NCBI GenBank assembly: GCA_012729715.1 | Contig: JAAYCQ010000124.1 | Coordinates: 1-42,786 of the forward strand | Reading direction: 5' to 3' | DNA length: 42,786 nucleotides | Source of the DNA: Syntrophomonadaceae bacterium | GTDB taxonomy: Bacteria > Bacillota > Syntrophomonadia > Syntrophomonadales > Syntrophomonadaceae | Shown: positions 8,529-16,117 of the stretch, one piece after another | How positions within the stretch are numbered: position 1 is the stretch's first letter | Layout of the letters: every line of letters begins with the position of its first letter | Program-made: the position numbers and the translations under genes | Notes under the pieces: generated by a model | What the model saw: only the letters and a program-made list of their open reading frames with translations | Told to the model about the DNA's origin: nothing | Database searches by the model: none

Positions 8529-8630
8529 TCCCCTTGCGCAGAAATAAAAAACAACCTTTCAAAACTAGCAGGAATATGTAATCTGGGTAGCGAATGATTA
8601 AAGATGGAATGTTTTAGGGGGTGTATTTAG

Positions 8631-8816
8631 ATGGAAATTGGCGCCCTGGCCAGTTTAGCCACCCTAATGCAGGCCCAGAGTCTGCAGCAGGCAGTCAGTA
8701 CCAGTGTAATGAAGATGGAGATGGATTCGGCCAAGCAATCCGCTCAGGCTTTAATCGAGATGATGGAAAAGTCGGCACTTCCCCATCTCGGCAGTCAACT
8801 GGATATAATTGCTTAA
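8631..8816 (+). CDS. YjfB-family putative motility protein
   Basis: A 61-residue protein: MEIGALASLATLMQAQSLQQAVSTSVMKMEMDSAKQSAQALIEMMEKS and a short tail. The alternating small-hydrophobic helix and the QQAVSTSVMKMAMD-type core are characteristic of the YjfB family, found near flagellin genes in Firmicutes and annotated as putative motility proteins of unknown function. AGGGGGTG lies 8-14 bases before ATG 8631. The gene lies between the flagellin and fliS, so it is probably expressed with late flagellar genes. The molecular role is unknown. Confidence 0.7.
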   Translation: MEIGALASLATLMQAQSLQQAVSTSVMKMEMDSAKQSAQALIEMMEKSALPHLGSQLDIIA

Positions 8817-8846
8817 AGGATCAAAATGTAAATACGAGGGGAAATT

Positions 8847-9215
8847 ATGGAGAGCTTGATTACCTTATCTCGAGATATGGTTGAATTGAGTAATACTATC
8901 AAAGAAGGTCTGGATCATCTGGATAAAAGATTGGCAGATGGGCATTTGGAAGATAGCTATTATCTGTTCCAGGATATTATACAGGCATTTTATTCGGTTA
9001 CCCGGGCCATGGAATCTATACAATCCAGCATAGAGATTGAAACAGTAGTCCAGGCGGCAGATAAATTACTAAATGCGTTTGAAAAGTTATCAATTTCCTA
9101 TGAGGATCAAAAACTAAACCAGGCCCGTATGGATTTACAACTCATACTATCACCTGCCTTCTCCGCCTGGAGCAACGAATTACATAAATGTTTGCAACCT
9201 ATCATGGAATCCTAA
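8847..9215 (+). CDS. Uncharacterised helical protein in flagellar cluster
   Basis: A 122-residue protein with no motif I recognise. It is predicted all-helical from heptad-like hydrophobic spacing (LITLSRDMVELSNTIKEGLDHLDKRL, then LFQDIIQAFYSVTRAMESIQSSI and ARMDLQLILSPAFSAWSNEL), with no signal peptide or membrane segment. A good GAGGGG site precedes ATG 8847, and it follows the YjfB-like gene by 30 bases, so the two probably share a transcript. Size and helicity resemble flagellar export chaperones (FliT/FlgN/FliS class), but that is inference only. A terminator-like hairpin follows at 9240. Confidence 0.6.
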   Translation: MESLITLSRDMVELSNTIKEGLDHLDKRLADGHLEDSYYLFQDIIQAFYSVTRAMESIQSSIEIETVVQAADKLLNAFEKLSISYEDQKLNQARMDLQLILSPAFSAWSNELHKCLQPIMES

Positions 9216-9239
9216 AATAATTATAAATTTGTCTTCCTT

Positions 9240-9265
9240 CCCGGGACTAACCTCCCGGGTTTTTC
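9240..9265 (+). terminator. Rho-independent terminator before fliS
   Basis: A CCCGGG/CCCGGG stem of six G-C pairs (9240-9245 with 9254-9259) and an eight-base loop, followed by TTTTTC. It ends the flagellin-side transcript 25 bases after the uncharacterised gene. Confidence 0.65.
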
Positions 9266-9271
9266 ATTTCT

Positions 9272-9299
9272 TAAAGTTTTTAAAGTAACCATACGATAT
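9272..9299 (+). promoter_or_regulatory. Putative sigma-D (sigma-28) promoter for fliS
   Basis: TAAA at 9272-9275, 16 bases, then TACGATAT at 9292-9299, close to the flagellar sigma factor consensus TAAA-N15-GCCGATAA. It sits just after a terminator and 33 bases before the fliS start, as expected for a late flagellar promoter. The spacer is one base long and the -10 has mismatches at its ends. Confidence 0.45.
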
Positions 9300-9331
9300 T
9301 TATATATAGTTACGGCAGAGGAGGAGATAGC

Positions 9332-9814
9332 TTGAACCTTAATGCACAGGCATATGATCAATATAAAAGATCCAGTGTGGAAACAGCTCCGGAAAAGCTT
9401 ATAACTATGCTTTATGAGGGTTTGTTGAAAAACATTAAACAGGCTAGGAAATTTATTGAAGATAAAGATATAAACCAGGCGCACCGGGAAATTATTAATG
9501 GGCAGGAAATTCTGGTGGAATTAATGGCCAGTCTTAATATGGATTATGAAATTTCCAAGCCCATGTTTTTACTCTATGAATATCTACATCACCAAATGGT
9601 TCAGGCTAATGTGAAAAAGGATGCACAAATATTGAACGAGGTAGAAAACTTTGTGATTGAATTACGTGATACCTGGCAGGAAGCGATTATAAAAAGCAAA
9701 AGTTCACCCCCGGCAGAGATAAGTACCGGTAATACCACAGGGGGAGTAAGCAATGCGGTAGTGGGAGCAAGCGCAGGTAATAATACGGTTTCTCATATTA
9801 ACATCAAGGGCTAA
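9332..9814 (+). CDS. fliS: Flagellar export chaperone FliS
   Basis: A 160-residue protein with the FliS core: AYDQYKRSSVETAPEKLITMLYEGLLKNIKQA, followed by NQAHREIINGQEILVELMASLNMDYEISKPMFLLYEYL. FliS binds the C-terminal D0 helix of flagellin in the cytosol, prevents premature polymerisation and delivers it to the FlhA export gate. With a 1734-residue client next door, this chaperone must cope with an exceptional load. The tail beyond about residue 125 (rich in Gly, Ser, Thr, Asn) is a disordered extension longer than usual FliS (about 125-130 residues). The start is TTG 9332 behind GAGGAG. FliD, the usual upstream neighbour, is absent here. Confidence 0.93.
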   Translation: MNLNAQAYDQYKRSSVETAPEKLITMLYEGLLKNIKQARKFIEDKDINQAHREIINGQEILVELMASLNMDYEISKPMFLLYEYLHHQMVQANVKKDAQILNEVENFVIELRDTWQEAIIKSKSSPPAEISTGNTTGGVSNAVVGASAGNNTVSHINIKG

Positions 9815-9839
9815 TGGGTTGTACAACCTGGCTTAATTT

Positions 9840-9866
9840 TAAAGGATAATATTAAAATATTGATAA
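9840..9866 (+). promoter_or_regulatory. Putative sigma-D promoter for flaG
   Basis: TAAA at 9840-9843, exactly 15 bases, then ATTGATAA at 9859-9866, matching the GATAA half of the sigma-28 -10 element. It lies 35 bases before the flaG start. The sequence also holds the inverted repeat GATAATAT/ATATTATC (9845-9852, 9866-9873), so an AT-rich hairpin is an alternative reading. Confidence 0.35.
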
Positions 9867-9901
9867 TATTATCACCAAATTTTATGCAGGGAGGCGGAAA
9901 T

Positions 9902-10276
9902 ATGCGGGTTGATGGGCAAGGGATGGCAATTAATACTCCCGCAGTAGTTGAGGCAGGTCGGAGTACGGTTCGGGAAGAAATATTACCCGATCAGCAAAAA
10001 AACAGGGTAGGGGTGGAAGAATTGGTGGCTTCCAGGGCAAGCAGGGAAGAAGTCCACCAGGCTGTTGAAGTTGCCAATGATATTATGAATCTATCTAATT
10101 TCCACCTGGAATTTCAACTTCACGAAGACAGTGGACGTTTCCAGGTAAGGGTGATAGATAATCAGAGCAAAGAAACCATTAAAGAAATACCACCCGATTA
10201 CATGCTGGATTTAAGTGCTCGTTTAAGGGAAATGATTAATCAGGCACTGGGATTACTGGTGGACGAATTGGTGTAG
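9902..10276 (+). CDS. flaG: FlaG family flagellar protein
   Basis: A 124-residue protein with a variable N-terminal half and the conserved FlaG C-terminal domain: LEFQLHEDSGRFQVRVIDNQSKETIKEIPPDYMLDLSARLREM. FlaG proteins affect filament length or cap-region assembly in several flagellated bacteria, but their mechanism is not settled. ATG 9902 is chosen because GGGAGGCGG lies 5-13 bases upstream; the open frame extends to 9860 without a ribosome site. It follows fliS, whereas flaG-fliD-fliS is the commoner order, so fliD has moved or been lost from this locus. Confidence 0.9.
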   Translation: MRVDGQGMAINTPAVVEAGRSTVREEILPDQQKNRVGVEELVASRASREEVHQAVEVANDIMNLSNFHLEFQLHEDSGRFQVRVIDNQSKETIKEIPPDYMLDLSARLREMINQALGLLVDELV

Positions 10277-10363
10277 TAGGTTTTGATTAATTTACCGAAT
10301 GGCTAACCGCAGCTCAGGAGGCTATCTCTTAAGCCGCCTGTTTAAGAAAGTTGGATATAATAA

Positions 10364-10813
10364 ATGGTTTCGCAATCAGTATCGCAAAAGTTAAATGAAA
10401 TTCGTGACCTTTTCGGGGTAATTGAACAATTTTCCCATGCCATTTATAATACGCTGCAACAAGAAGAAGAGCCTGGCGAGAAATTACTGGAATTATTACA
10501 ACAGCGGACAATAATTATTGAAGAAATAGATACAGTGTATGCGGTATTAGATCAGGGGCTTAAGGAATTAATAGATCATCCTGAGTTAGCCACCAGGGAA
10601 GAGATAGAAGAAATAGAGAACCAGAGGGAAGAAACTATTGAGCTAATAAAAGAAATAAGGGAACTGGATGAAAAATCATTAAGCCGGATGCATGAACAAA
10701 AGGATAATATAGCACTCAAACTACAGCAAAGCCGAATTAGTAGTAAAGCCTCCAAAGCCTACTTACAGGAGGAAATTTATACCGAGGGCTGGTTTATTGA
10801 CCAGAAGAAATAA
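10364..10813 (+). CDS. FliT-like flagellar chaperone candidate
   Basis: A 149-residue, wholly helical, acidic coiled-coil protein: EIRDLFGVIEQFSHAIYNTLQQEEEPGEKLLELLQQRTIIIEEID, then long Glu/Lys/Arg-rich heptads and a terminal SSKASKAYLQEEIYTEGWFIDQKK. The layout (helical hairpin with an LLQQRTxIIEEI motif, plus a short amphipathic tail) is that of FliT-class chaperones, which bind the filament cap protein FliD. The C-terminal motif resembles the tail seen in Clostridial FliT-like proteins. The ribosome site before ATG 10364 is weak. Assignment rests on pattern and position after flaG. Confidence 0.55.
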   Translation: MVSQSVSQKLNEIRDLFGVIEQFSHAIYNTLQQEEEPGEKLLELLQQRTIIIEEIDTVYAVLDQGLKELIDHPELATREEIEEIENQREETIELIKEIRELDEKSLSRMHEQKDNIALKLQQSRISSKASKAYLQEEIYTEGWFIDQKK

Positions 10814-10863
10814 CCTGAGGCTGCTTTTAAGGGCCGGTAAGAAAAATAAAGGGAAGATCTAAA

Positions 10864-11331
10864 GTGAATAACATTCTTATAGATAATATTATCCACAATT
10901 TTAATAAGCAATGGTTGCTATGTGAAAAAATGGCCGCCTCTGCCCAGGAGCAGCTGGAGGTGCTTAAACAGGCCGACAATGCGGGAATATCCTCTCAGGT
11001 TATGGATATTGTGGCCCAACGGCAAAAACTGCTGGAAGATTTGCAGGTGTTGGAGGATGAAAACCGAATTTTACAGGAGCAGGTAGTAAGTGAGCTGGGG
11101 ATTGATGAATTTACCTTAAGCCAGCTTGAGGCGAAGCTGGAAAATGAACAGTTTGCCCATCTTAAGGAAATGGTAAACCAGCTGGGTACTATTCTTAAAT
11201 CTATTAGCGAAATTGATGACCAGAGTCAGGTATTAATGAGAGCGAGCCTTACCCGGGCTAATAAAACTAAATCTCGGGCAAATAATAAGCAAGCCAGCCA
11301 GGCCTATAACCAGGCCAAAGAACTGAAGTAA
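10864..11331 (+). CDS. FlgN-like flagellar chaperone candidate
   Basis: A 155-residue helical protein starting at GTG 10864 behind AAGGGAAG. It has the FlgN-type pattern: an N-terminal helix, a central IVAQRQKLLEDLQVLEDENRILQEQV repeat, an LGIDEFTLSQLEAKL turn, a FAHLKEMVNQLGTILKSISEIDDQSQVLMRASL helix and a basic, Asn/Gln/Ala-rich tail. FlgN chaperones carry the hook-filament junction proteins FlgK and FlgL to the export gate. Those clients are not in the window. Assignment is by helical pattern and by being last in the flagellar run; a second FliT-like protein is the alternative. Confidence 0.5.
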   Translation: MNNILIDNIIHNFNKQWLLCEKMAASAQEQLEVLKQADNAGISSQVMDIVAQRQKLLEDLQVLEDENRILQEQVVSELGIDEFTLSQLEAKLENEQFAHLKEMVNQLGTILKSISEIDDQSQVLMRASLTRANKTKSRANNKQASQAYNQAKELK

Positions 11332-11478
11332 TTATGAATTATGAATTTTAAATTTTGAATTAAAGTAGAAATGCTTACGCATTTCTTTTTATTGCATTAG
11401 AATAGAATTGAAATAAAGAGAAATACGAAGTATTTCCACCATAATTAAGAATTCAAAATTAAAAATTAAAAATTATTA
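11331..11478 (+). repeat. AT-rich inverted-repeat element, copy A
   Basis: Imperfect AT-rich ends made of GAATT/AATTC-type words (about 11331-11361 and 11443-11478) enclose two small perfect hairpins: GAAATGC-ttac-GCATTTC (11368-11385) and GAAATAC-gaa-GTATTTC (11420-11436). The first hairpin is identical to one at 24369-24386 and the second to one at 21855-21871. It fills the gap after the FlgN-like gene; the rest of that gap to 11561 shows no gene. Confidence 0.7.
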
Positions 11479-11561
11479 CCCCTACTTATAGCCACTCATT
11501 TGCACCCTACTAAGATTTCCGCAGCAGAATTACCGATTTTCTCATTTCCAATAGGCATTTC

Positions 11562-11590
11562 TTGCTATTTCAAAATATGGTGGGTATAAT
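11562..11590 (+). promoter_or_regulatory. Sigma-A promoter for zinc-ribbon gene
   Basis: TTGCTA (11562-11567), a 17-base spacer and a perfect TATAAT (11585-11590). A second TATAAT occurs at about 11607. The gene starts at 11664. Confidence 0.6.
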
Positions 11591-11663
11591 ATGGTATACG
11601 GGTTGGTATAATGCTTTATGGTATGTTACCGACTAAATTCTAAAAAGTGAGGGATATCTTTCT

Positions 11664-11954
11664 ATGTTCGAAGACAAAACCTTAGTGTGCCAGGATTGTG
11701 GTCAGGAGTTCATTTTCACTGCTGGAGAGCAGGAATTCTATCATGAAAAGGGATTTGAAAATGAACCCAAGCGTTGCCGGGAATGCAGAACCAACCGTCG
11801 CAACAACCGCAATGGCAGCAGAGCTCCACGCGAAATGTTCGAAGCAGTATGTGCCAGATGTGGAGTTGAAACCCAAGTTCCTTTTAAGCCTGTAGAGGGC
11901 AGACCTGTTTACTGCATGGAGTGTTTCCAGCAAATGAAAGAAGCAGCGTTATAG
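11664..11954 (+). CDS. Double zinc-ribbon protein
   Basis: A 96-residue protein with two Cys4 clusters. The first is CQDCGQEF...RCRECR (CxxC, 26 residues, CxxC); the second is CARCGVETQVPFKP...VYCMECF. The N-terminal DKTLVCQDCGQEFIFTAGEQEFY is typical of the probable zinc-ribbon proteins found across Firmicutes, and the second half of the CxxC...KPxxGRPVYCxxC zinc-knuckle type. It should bind two zinc ions; partner and function are unknown, with nucleic acid or ribosome association the usual guess. It has its own promoter and terminator, so it is a single-gene transcript. Confidence 0.8.
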   Translation: MFEDKTLVCQDCGQEFIFTAGEQEFYHEKGFENEPKRCRECRTNRRNNRNGSRAPREMFEAVCARCGVETQVPFKPVEGRPVYCMECFQQMKEAAL

Positions 11955-11970
11955 AATAAAGGAATATTAC

Positions 11971-11997
11971 ACCGGGCTGTAAAAGGCCCGGTTTTTT
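11971..11997 (+). terminator. Rho-independent terminator of zinc-ribbon gene
   Basis: Stem ACCGGGC/GCCCGGT (11971-11977 with 11986-11992) with an eight-base loop and a TTTTTT tail, 16 bases after the stop codon. Confidence 0.85.
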
Positions 11998-12002
11998 CAT
12001 TT

Positions 12003-12067
12003 CAAACAGGGGGACGTTCTTTTTGTTTGCTTGGTACAAGCAAACAAAAAGAACGTCCCCCTGTTTG
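12003..12067 (+). repeat. Perfect 31-bp-arm palindrome with GGGGGACGTTC core (REP-like)
   Basis: Positions 12003-12033 and 12037-12067 are exact reverse complements with only GTA between them. Each arm is itself a smaller hairpin: CAAACA and TGTTTG flank a GGGGGACGTTC-type core. The same core occurs in three other hairpins of this window with different flanking words. Confidence 0.85.
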
Positions 12068-12116
12068 GCTGCGGTATTTATAACAAATTTTGCGCATAAT
12101 ACTAAAGTAACGGTAT

Positions 12117-12144
12117 GGAGGATTTCTTTCAATTAAAGTAGAAT
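12117..12144 (+). promoter_or_regulatory. Sigma-H promoter for hpf
   Basis: GGAGGATTT (12117-12125), 12 bases, then GTAGAAT (12138-12144). This agrees at every defined position with the sigma-H consensus RNAGGAWWW-N11/12-RNNGAAT. The predicted start point is about 30 bases before the hpf ATG. The Bacillus subtilis hpf homologue yvyD is known to be partly sigma-H dependent, so the assignment fits the gene: hibernation factor made on entry to stationary phase. Confidence 0.65.
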
Positions 12145-12179
12145 AATATACATAAGCAACGGGAAAGGGGTGGTCGTTT

Positions 12180-12725
12180 ATGAAGTTTGATATTAGAGGC
12201 AAGAACATTGAACTTACTGATGCTCTTAAGGACTATACCACTAAAAGGCTTTCCAAGTTGGAAAAATACATCGAGGATGTAAAGGAGGCTCAGGTAGCCC
12301 TGTCGGTTGGCGCTGAAGGTCACAAAGTAGAGGTAACCATACCCCTTAACGGGATAATACTTCGGGGTGAAGATTGTACTGATGATATGTATAGCTCAAT
12401 AGACCTGGTAGTAGAGAAACTGGAAAAACAGATTGAAAAATATAAGACCAGATTATACCGGAATAACCGCGGAGCCGGTTTGAAAAGAGCCTTACAGGAA
12501 GAAGCTATTAAGGAACTGGATCAGGGCCAGGCTGCCGAAAAGTTTAATATTGTACGCACCAAGAGATTTGCCTTGAAGCCCATGGATGAAGAGGAAGCAA
12601 TTATGCAAATGAACCTTTTAGGGCATAATTTCTTTGTCTTCTTTAATTCTGGTACTGAGGAAGTAAATGTTGTTTACAAGCGCAAGGACAAGGGCTATGG
12701 ATTGATTGAGCCGGAATTTGATTAG
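12180..12725 (+). CDS. hpf: Ribosome hibernation promoting factor, long form
   Basis: A 181-residue long-type HPF. The N-terminal domain, MKFDIRGKNIELTDALKDYTTKRLSKLEKYI, is the RaiA/HPF fold that occupies the decoding centre. After a linker at about residues 100-125, the C-terminal domain (VRTKRFALKPMDEEEAIMQMNLLGHNFFVFFNSGTEEVNVVYKRKDKGYGLIEP) dimerises to join two 70S ribosomes into an inactive 100S particle. Length and both domains are normal. It sits directly upstream of secA, a common Firmicutes order. A probable sigma-H promoter precedes it, implying stationary-phase or starvation expression. Confidence 0.97.
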   Translation: MKFDIRGKNIELTDALKDYTTKRLSKLEKYIEDVKEAQVALSVGAEGHKVEVTIPLNGIILRGEDCTDDMYSSIDLVVEKLEKQIEKYKTRLYRNNRGAGLKRALQEEAIKELDQGQAAEKFNIVRTKRFALKPMDEEEAIMQMNLLGHNFFVFFNSGTEEVNVVYKRKDKGYGLIEPEFD

Positions 12726-12754
12726 TTGAAGGCTTAGTGCCAAAGTGATAATAT
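12726..12754 (+). promoter_or_regulatory. Putative sigma-A promoter for the secA operon
   Basis: TTGAAG (12726-12731), exactly 17 bases, then TAATAT (12749-12754), beginning right after the hpf stop codon. A transcript would start near 12761 and run at once into the hairpin at 12785-12813. Confidence 0.5.
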
Positions 12755-12784
12755 AAAAATGTTAATTTATTGAATGTAAAATAG

Positions 12785-12813
12785 GAGGAACCTAAAATGG
12801 TTCCTCTTTTTTT
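12785..12813 (+). terminator. Terminator or attenuator in the secA leader
   Basis: Stem GAGGAACC/GGTTCCTC (12785-12792 with 12799-12806), six-base loop and seven T residues. It lies between the putative promoter and the secA start. The CCTCT at 12803-12807 can also pair with AGAGG at 12814-12818, which is the secA ribosome-binding site, giving a mutually exclusive fold. It may terminate hpf transcripts, attenuate secA, or both. Confidence 0.7.
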
Positions 12814-12829
12814 AGAGGAGAGAACAATC

Positions 12830-15322
12830 ATGATTAAAGATGCTTTGATGAGACTGATCGATGATAACGACAAAGAAGTTAAGCGTTTGCGCCGCAAGGT
12901 AGAGACTATTAATCGGTTGGAAGCGGATTTTACAGCTTTACCGGCGGAAGGATTTCCTCGCAAAACTGCTGAATTTAAGGAAAGGTTAAAGCAAGGGGAG
13001 AATTTAAACGATATATTAGCAGAGGCTTTTGCCCTGGTACGGGAAGCTTCCCGTCGTACCATGGGAATGAGGCATTTTGATGTCCAGTTTATTGGCGGTA
13101 TGGTTTTGCATGAAGGCCGCATATCCGAGATGAAAACGGGTGAAGGTAAAACCCTGGTAGCTACTTTACCAGCTTATTTAAACGCTCTGGAAGGCAAGGG
13201 AGTTCATATAGTAACGGTCAATGATTACCTGGCTACCAGAGACTCGGAGTGGATGCGCCCGATTTATGAATATTGCGGATTATCGGTAGGCCTTATCGTC
13301 CATGGTCTCAGTTATGATGAGCGCAGGCATGCCTACTCCTGTGATATTACTTACGGTACCAACAACGAATTTGGTTTTGATTACCTGCGGGATAATATGG
13401 TAGTAGCTCCGGAGCATATGGTGCAACGAGATCTGCACTATGCGATTATAGACGAGGTTGACTCTATTCTTATAGATGAAGCCCGTACCCCTTTAATTAT
13501 TTCCGGTGAAGGGGACAAACCTACCACCCTCTACTACCAGATAGCAAAATTCATTCCCCGTCTGGTAAATGAAGAGGATTATAAAGTAGATGAGAAAGCC
13601 CACCTGGTAACCCTTACTGAAGAAGGGGTGCGTAAGGTGGAAAAGCATTTTAATATTGAAAACCTGTCGGAAAACATGGAACTGGCGCATCATGTAAACC
13701 AGGGGCTTAAAGCCCACGGTCTGATGAAGAGGGACCGGGATTATGTGGTTAAAGAGGACCAGGTAATAATAGTAGATGAATTTACCGGACGCTTAATGTT
13801 TGGGCGTCGCTATAGTGATGGTTTGCACCAGGCCATTGAGGCCAAGGAAGGGGTTAAGATAGAGAAAGAGTCGCAGACTCTGGCAACTATAACTTTCCAA
13901 AACTATTTTCGCATGTACAAAAAACTGGCTGGTATGACTGGTACCGCTAAAACCGAGGAAGAGGAATTCCGTAAAATTTATGGTATGGACGTGGTAGTTA
14001 TCCCTACTAACATGCCCATGGTTAGGAAAGACCAACCTGACTTTATTTATCGCAGCGAACCCGGAAAATTCCAGGCGGTAGTTGAAGATATTGCCGAACG
14101 ATACCAGCAGGGCCAACCGGTACTGGTTGGTACTATTTCCATAGAAAAATCCGAGCTTTTAAGCGATATGCTTAAGAAAAGGGGTATCCCGCACCAGGTT
14201 TTGAATGCCAAACATCATGAGAAAGAAGCCCAGATAATAGCTGGTGCCGGTGAAAAAAATACCGTAACCATCGCTACCAATATGGCAGGTAGAGGAACCG
14301 ACATAGTTCTAGGTGAAGGGGTAAAAGAGCTGGGTGGCTTGTATGTTCTGGGTACGGAAAGGCATGAGGCCCGCCGTATCGATAACCAGTTACGCGGTCG
14401 TTCCGGCCGTCAGGGAGACACGGGAGAATCACGTTTCTATGTTTCCCTGGAAGATGATTTAATGAGGCTTTTCGGAGCTTCTACCATCGAAGGGGTTATG
14501 GATCGCCTGGGGATGGATGATAGTATGCCCATTGAAAATAAAATGGTTTCCCGGGGTATTGAAAACGCCCAGAAGAAGGTAGAAAGCCGCAACTTCAGTA
14601 TAAGGAAAAATGTTTTAGAATACGATGATGTTATTAACCAGCAAAGAGGGATAATTTACGGGGAACGCAAAAAGGTGCTGGATGGTGAAAACCTGAAAGA
14701 TACCATTTCCAGTATGATTGATGATGTCATTGATGAGGTAGTAAATAGTTATGCCGGTGAGATAAAATATTCCGATGATTGGGATTTGCCAGGTTTGCTG
14801 GCTTATGTGGAACAGCATGTTCTTCCCCGTATAGACTTTACTATTGATGAGCTTAAAGGGATGACCCGCAGTGTAATGAAGGATTTCCTGCAGGAGCGCA
14901 CCCACCGCCTCTATGAGGAGAGGGAAGAGGAACTGGGCAGTGAGACCATGCGCGAACTGGAAAGGGCCATCATGCTCAGGATTATCGATGATAAGTGGAT
15001 GGATCACATCGATGCCATGGATCAGTTGCGTAATGGTATAAATTTGCGGGCTTACGGGCAGAGAGATCCGTTGGTGGAGTATAAATTTGAAGCCTTTAAT
15101 GCCTTCGAGTCTATGGTTTACAGTATAAAGGAAGACGTTGTCCGCTATATCCTGCGGGTTAAAGTAGTACAGCAGCCGCAGGAACGGCAGACTTTTGTTA
15201 ACCAGGGCGAAGAGGCGGAGAAGAAACCGGTTCGAGTAGGAAAGAAAATAGGACGCAATCAGCCCTGCCCCTGTGGCAGCGGTAAGAAATATAAGAACTG
15301 TTGTGGAAGAGGGGTTAGTTAA
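12830..15322 (+). CDS. secA: Preprotein translocase ATPase SecA
   Basis: An 830-residue SecA, the motor pushing unfolded preproteins through SecYEG. Visible are the DEAD motor motifs [17 protein letters not shown] (Walker A), [19 protein letters not shown] (Walker B), the preprotein cross-linking domain, [13 protein letters not shown] and the helicase motif [11 protein letters not shown]. The C-terminal zinc-binding tail is [22 protein letters not shown] chose ATG 12830, behind GAGGAGAG. The in-frame ATG at 12797 lies inside the terminator loop, and its AGGAGG is the terminator stem. The linker before the zinc tail is short. The stop overlaps the motA start as TAATG. Confidence 0.97.
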   Translation: MIKDALMRLIDDNDKEVKRLRRKVETINRLEADFTALPAEGFPRKTAEFKERLKQGENLNDILAEAFALVREASRRTMGMRHFDVQFIGGMVLHEGRISEMKTGEGKTLVATLPAYLNALEGKGVHIVTVNDYLATRDSEWMRPIYEYCGLSVGLIVHGLSYDERRHAYSCDITYGTNNEFGFDYLRDNMVVAPEHMVQRDLHYAIIDEVDSILIDEARTPLIISGEGDKPTTLYYQIAKFIPRLVNEEDYKVDEKAHLVTLTEEGVRKVEKHFNIENLSENMELAHHVNQGLKAHGLMKRDRDYVVKEDQVIIVDEFTGRLMFGRRYSDGLHQAIEAKEGVKIEKESQTLATITFQNYFRMYKKLAGMTGTAKTEEEEFRKIYGMDVVVIPTNMPMVRKDQPDFIYRSEPGKFQAVVEDIAERYQQGQPVLVGTISIEKSELLSDMLKKRGIPHQVLNAKHHEKEAQIIAGAGEKNTVTIATNMAGRGTDIVLGEGVKELGGLYVLGTERHEARRIDNQLRGRSGRQGDTGESRFYVSLEDDLMRLFGASTIEGVMDRLGMDDSMPIENKMVSRGIENAQKKVESRNFSIRKNVLEYDDVINQQRGIIYGERKKVLDGENLKDTISSMIDDVIDEVVNSYAGEIKYSDDWDLPGLLAYVEQHVLPRIDFTIDELKGMTRSVMKDFLQERTHRLYEEREEELGSETMRELERAIMLRIIDDKWMDHIDAMDQLRNGINLRAYGQRDPLVEYKFEAFNAFESMVYSIKEDVVRYILRVKVVQQPQERQTFVNQGEEAEKKPVRVGKKIGRNQPCPCGSGKKYKNCCGRGVS

Positions 15323-16113
15323 TGGATATAGCAACTCTGATAGGTTTACTCATAGGATTAGGAGGGTTAGTAGGCGGTTTCCTCTGGGAGGGCGGTCACG
15401 TCACCATGTTGCTGGTAAAAACGGCCGCCGTAATCGTATTTGGGGGAACCTTCGGAGCAGTTATATTAAGTTTTACTATGGATGAGATAAAAACAGTTCC
15501 TTATTTCCTTAAAGTGGTGTTTACCGATCGCAAGATTGATTATCTTACCGTGCTGGATTCGCTGGTAGAAACGGCTGATAAAGCCCGCCGCGAAGGTTTG
15601 CTCAGTCTGGAAAGCCAGCTTGGTGAAATAGATAACCCCTTCCTGGCTCGGGGATTGCAGCTGGTCATAGATGGGACTGACCCCGAGCTTACCCGTAACA
15701 TGTTGGAAATGGAAATTGAGGCCTATGAAAACAAAGAAAAGGTAGGCCATGACATATTTATGTCAGCCGGCGGTTTTGCCCCTACTATGGGTATTATAGG
15801 TACAGTTATGGGTCTGGTCCACGTTTTAAGTAATATTACTGAACCTGATAAACTGGGTGGTGCTATTGCGGTTGCCTTCCTGGCAACTCTTTATGGCGTA
15901 GCTTCGGCCAATGTTTTGTGGATTCCTTTTGCCACCAAGATAAAAGGTAAATCGGCTAAAGATGTTCTCTTAATGGAACTGGTCCTGGAAGGTATACTTT
16001 CCATTCAGGCGGGAGAAAATCCCCGGGTAATAAGGGAAAAACTTATGACCTTCCTGCCGCCGCAGACCAGGGAGGCTGCAGTCGAACAGCAGCAGGCTCA
16101 GGCAAGGATGTGA
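15322..16113 (+). CDS. motA: Flagellar stator protein MotA
   Basis: A 263-residue MotA with four membrane segments: two near the N terminus (about residues 3-22 and 31-49) and two in the second half (GGFAPTMGIIGTVMGLVHVL and AIAVAFLATLYGVASANVLWIPFA). The cytoplasmic loop between them contacts the rotor protein FliG. The TMGIIGTVMGL segment and the conserved proline after it are the family signature. With MotB it forms the ion-conducting stator; residues near the channel suggest neither sodium nor proton use clearly. It begins at the overlapping TAATG of secA, so it is translationally coupled to it, an unusual partner. Confidence 0.95.
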   Translation: MDIATLIGLLIGLGGLVGGFLWEGGHVTMLLVKTAAVIVFGGTFGAVILSFTMDEIKTVPYFLKVVFTDRKIDYLTVLDSLVETADKARREGLLSLESQLGEIDNPFLARGLQLVIDGTDPELTRNMLEMEIEAYENKEKVGHDIFMSAGGFAPTMGIIGTVMGLVHVLSNITEPDKLGGAIAVAFLATLYGVASANVLWIPFATKIKGKSAKDVLLMELVLEGILSIQAGENPRVIREKLMTFLPPQTREAAVEQQQAQARM

Positions 16114-16117
16114 TAAA

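Noticed and set aside
10313-10338. CAGGAGGC/GCCGCCTG hairpin between flaG and the FliT-like gene as a terminator
   Set aside because: It has a mismatch in the stem and no T tail; too weak to list as a feature.
12797-12829. ATG 12797 as the secA start
   Set aside because: It lies in the loop of a terminator and its apparent AGGAGG is the terminator stem; ATG 12830 starts at the normal SecA N terminus with its own GAGGAG.
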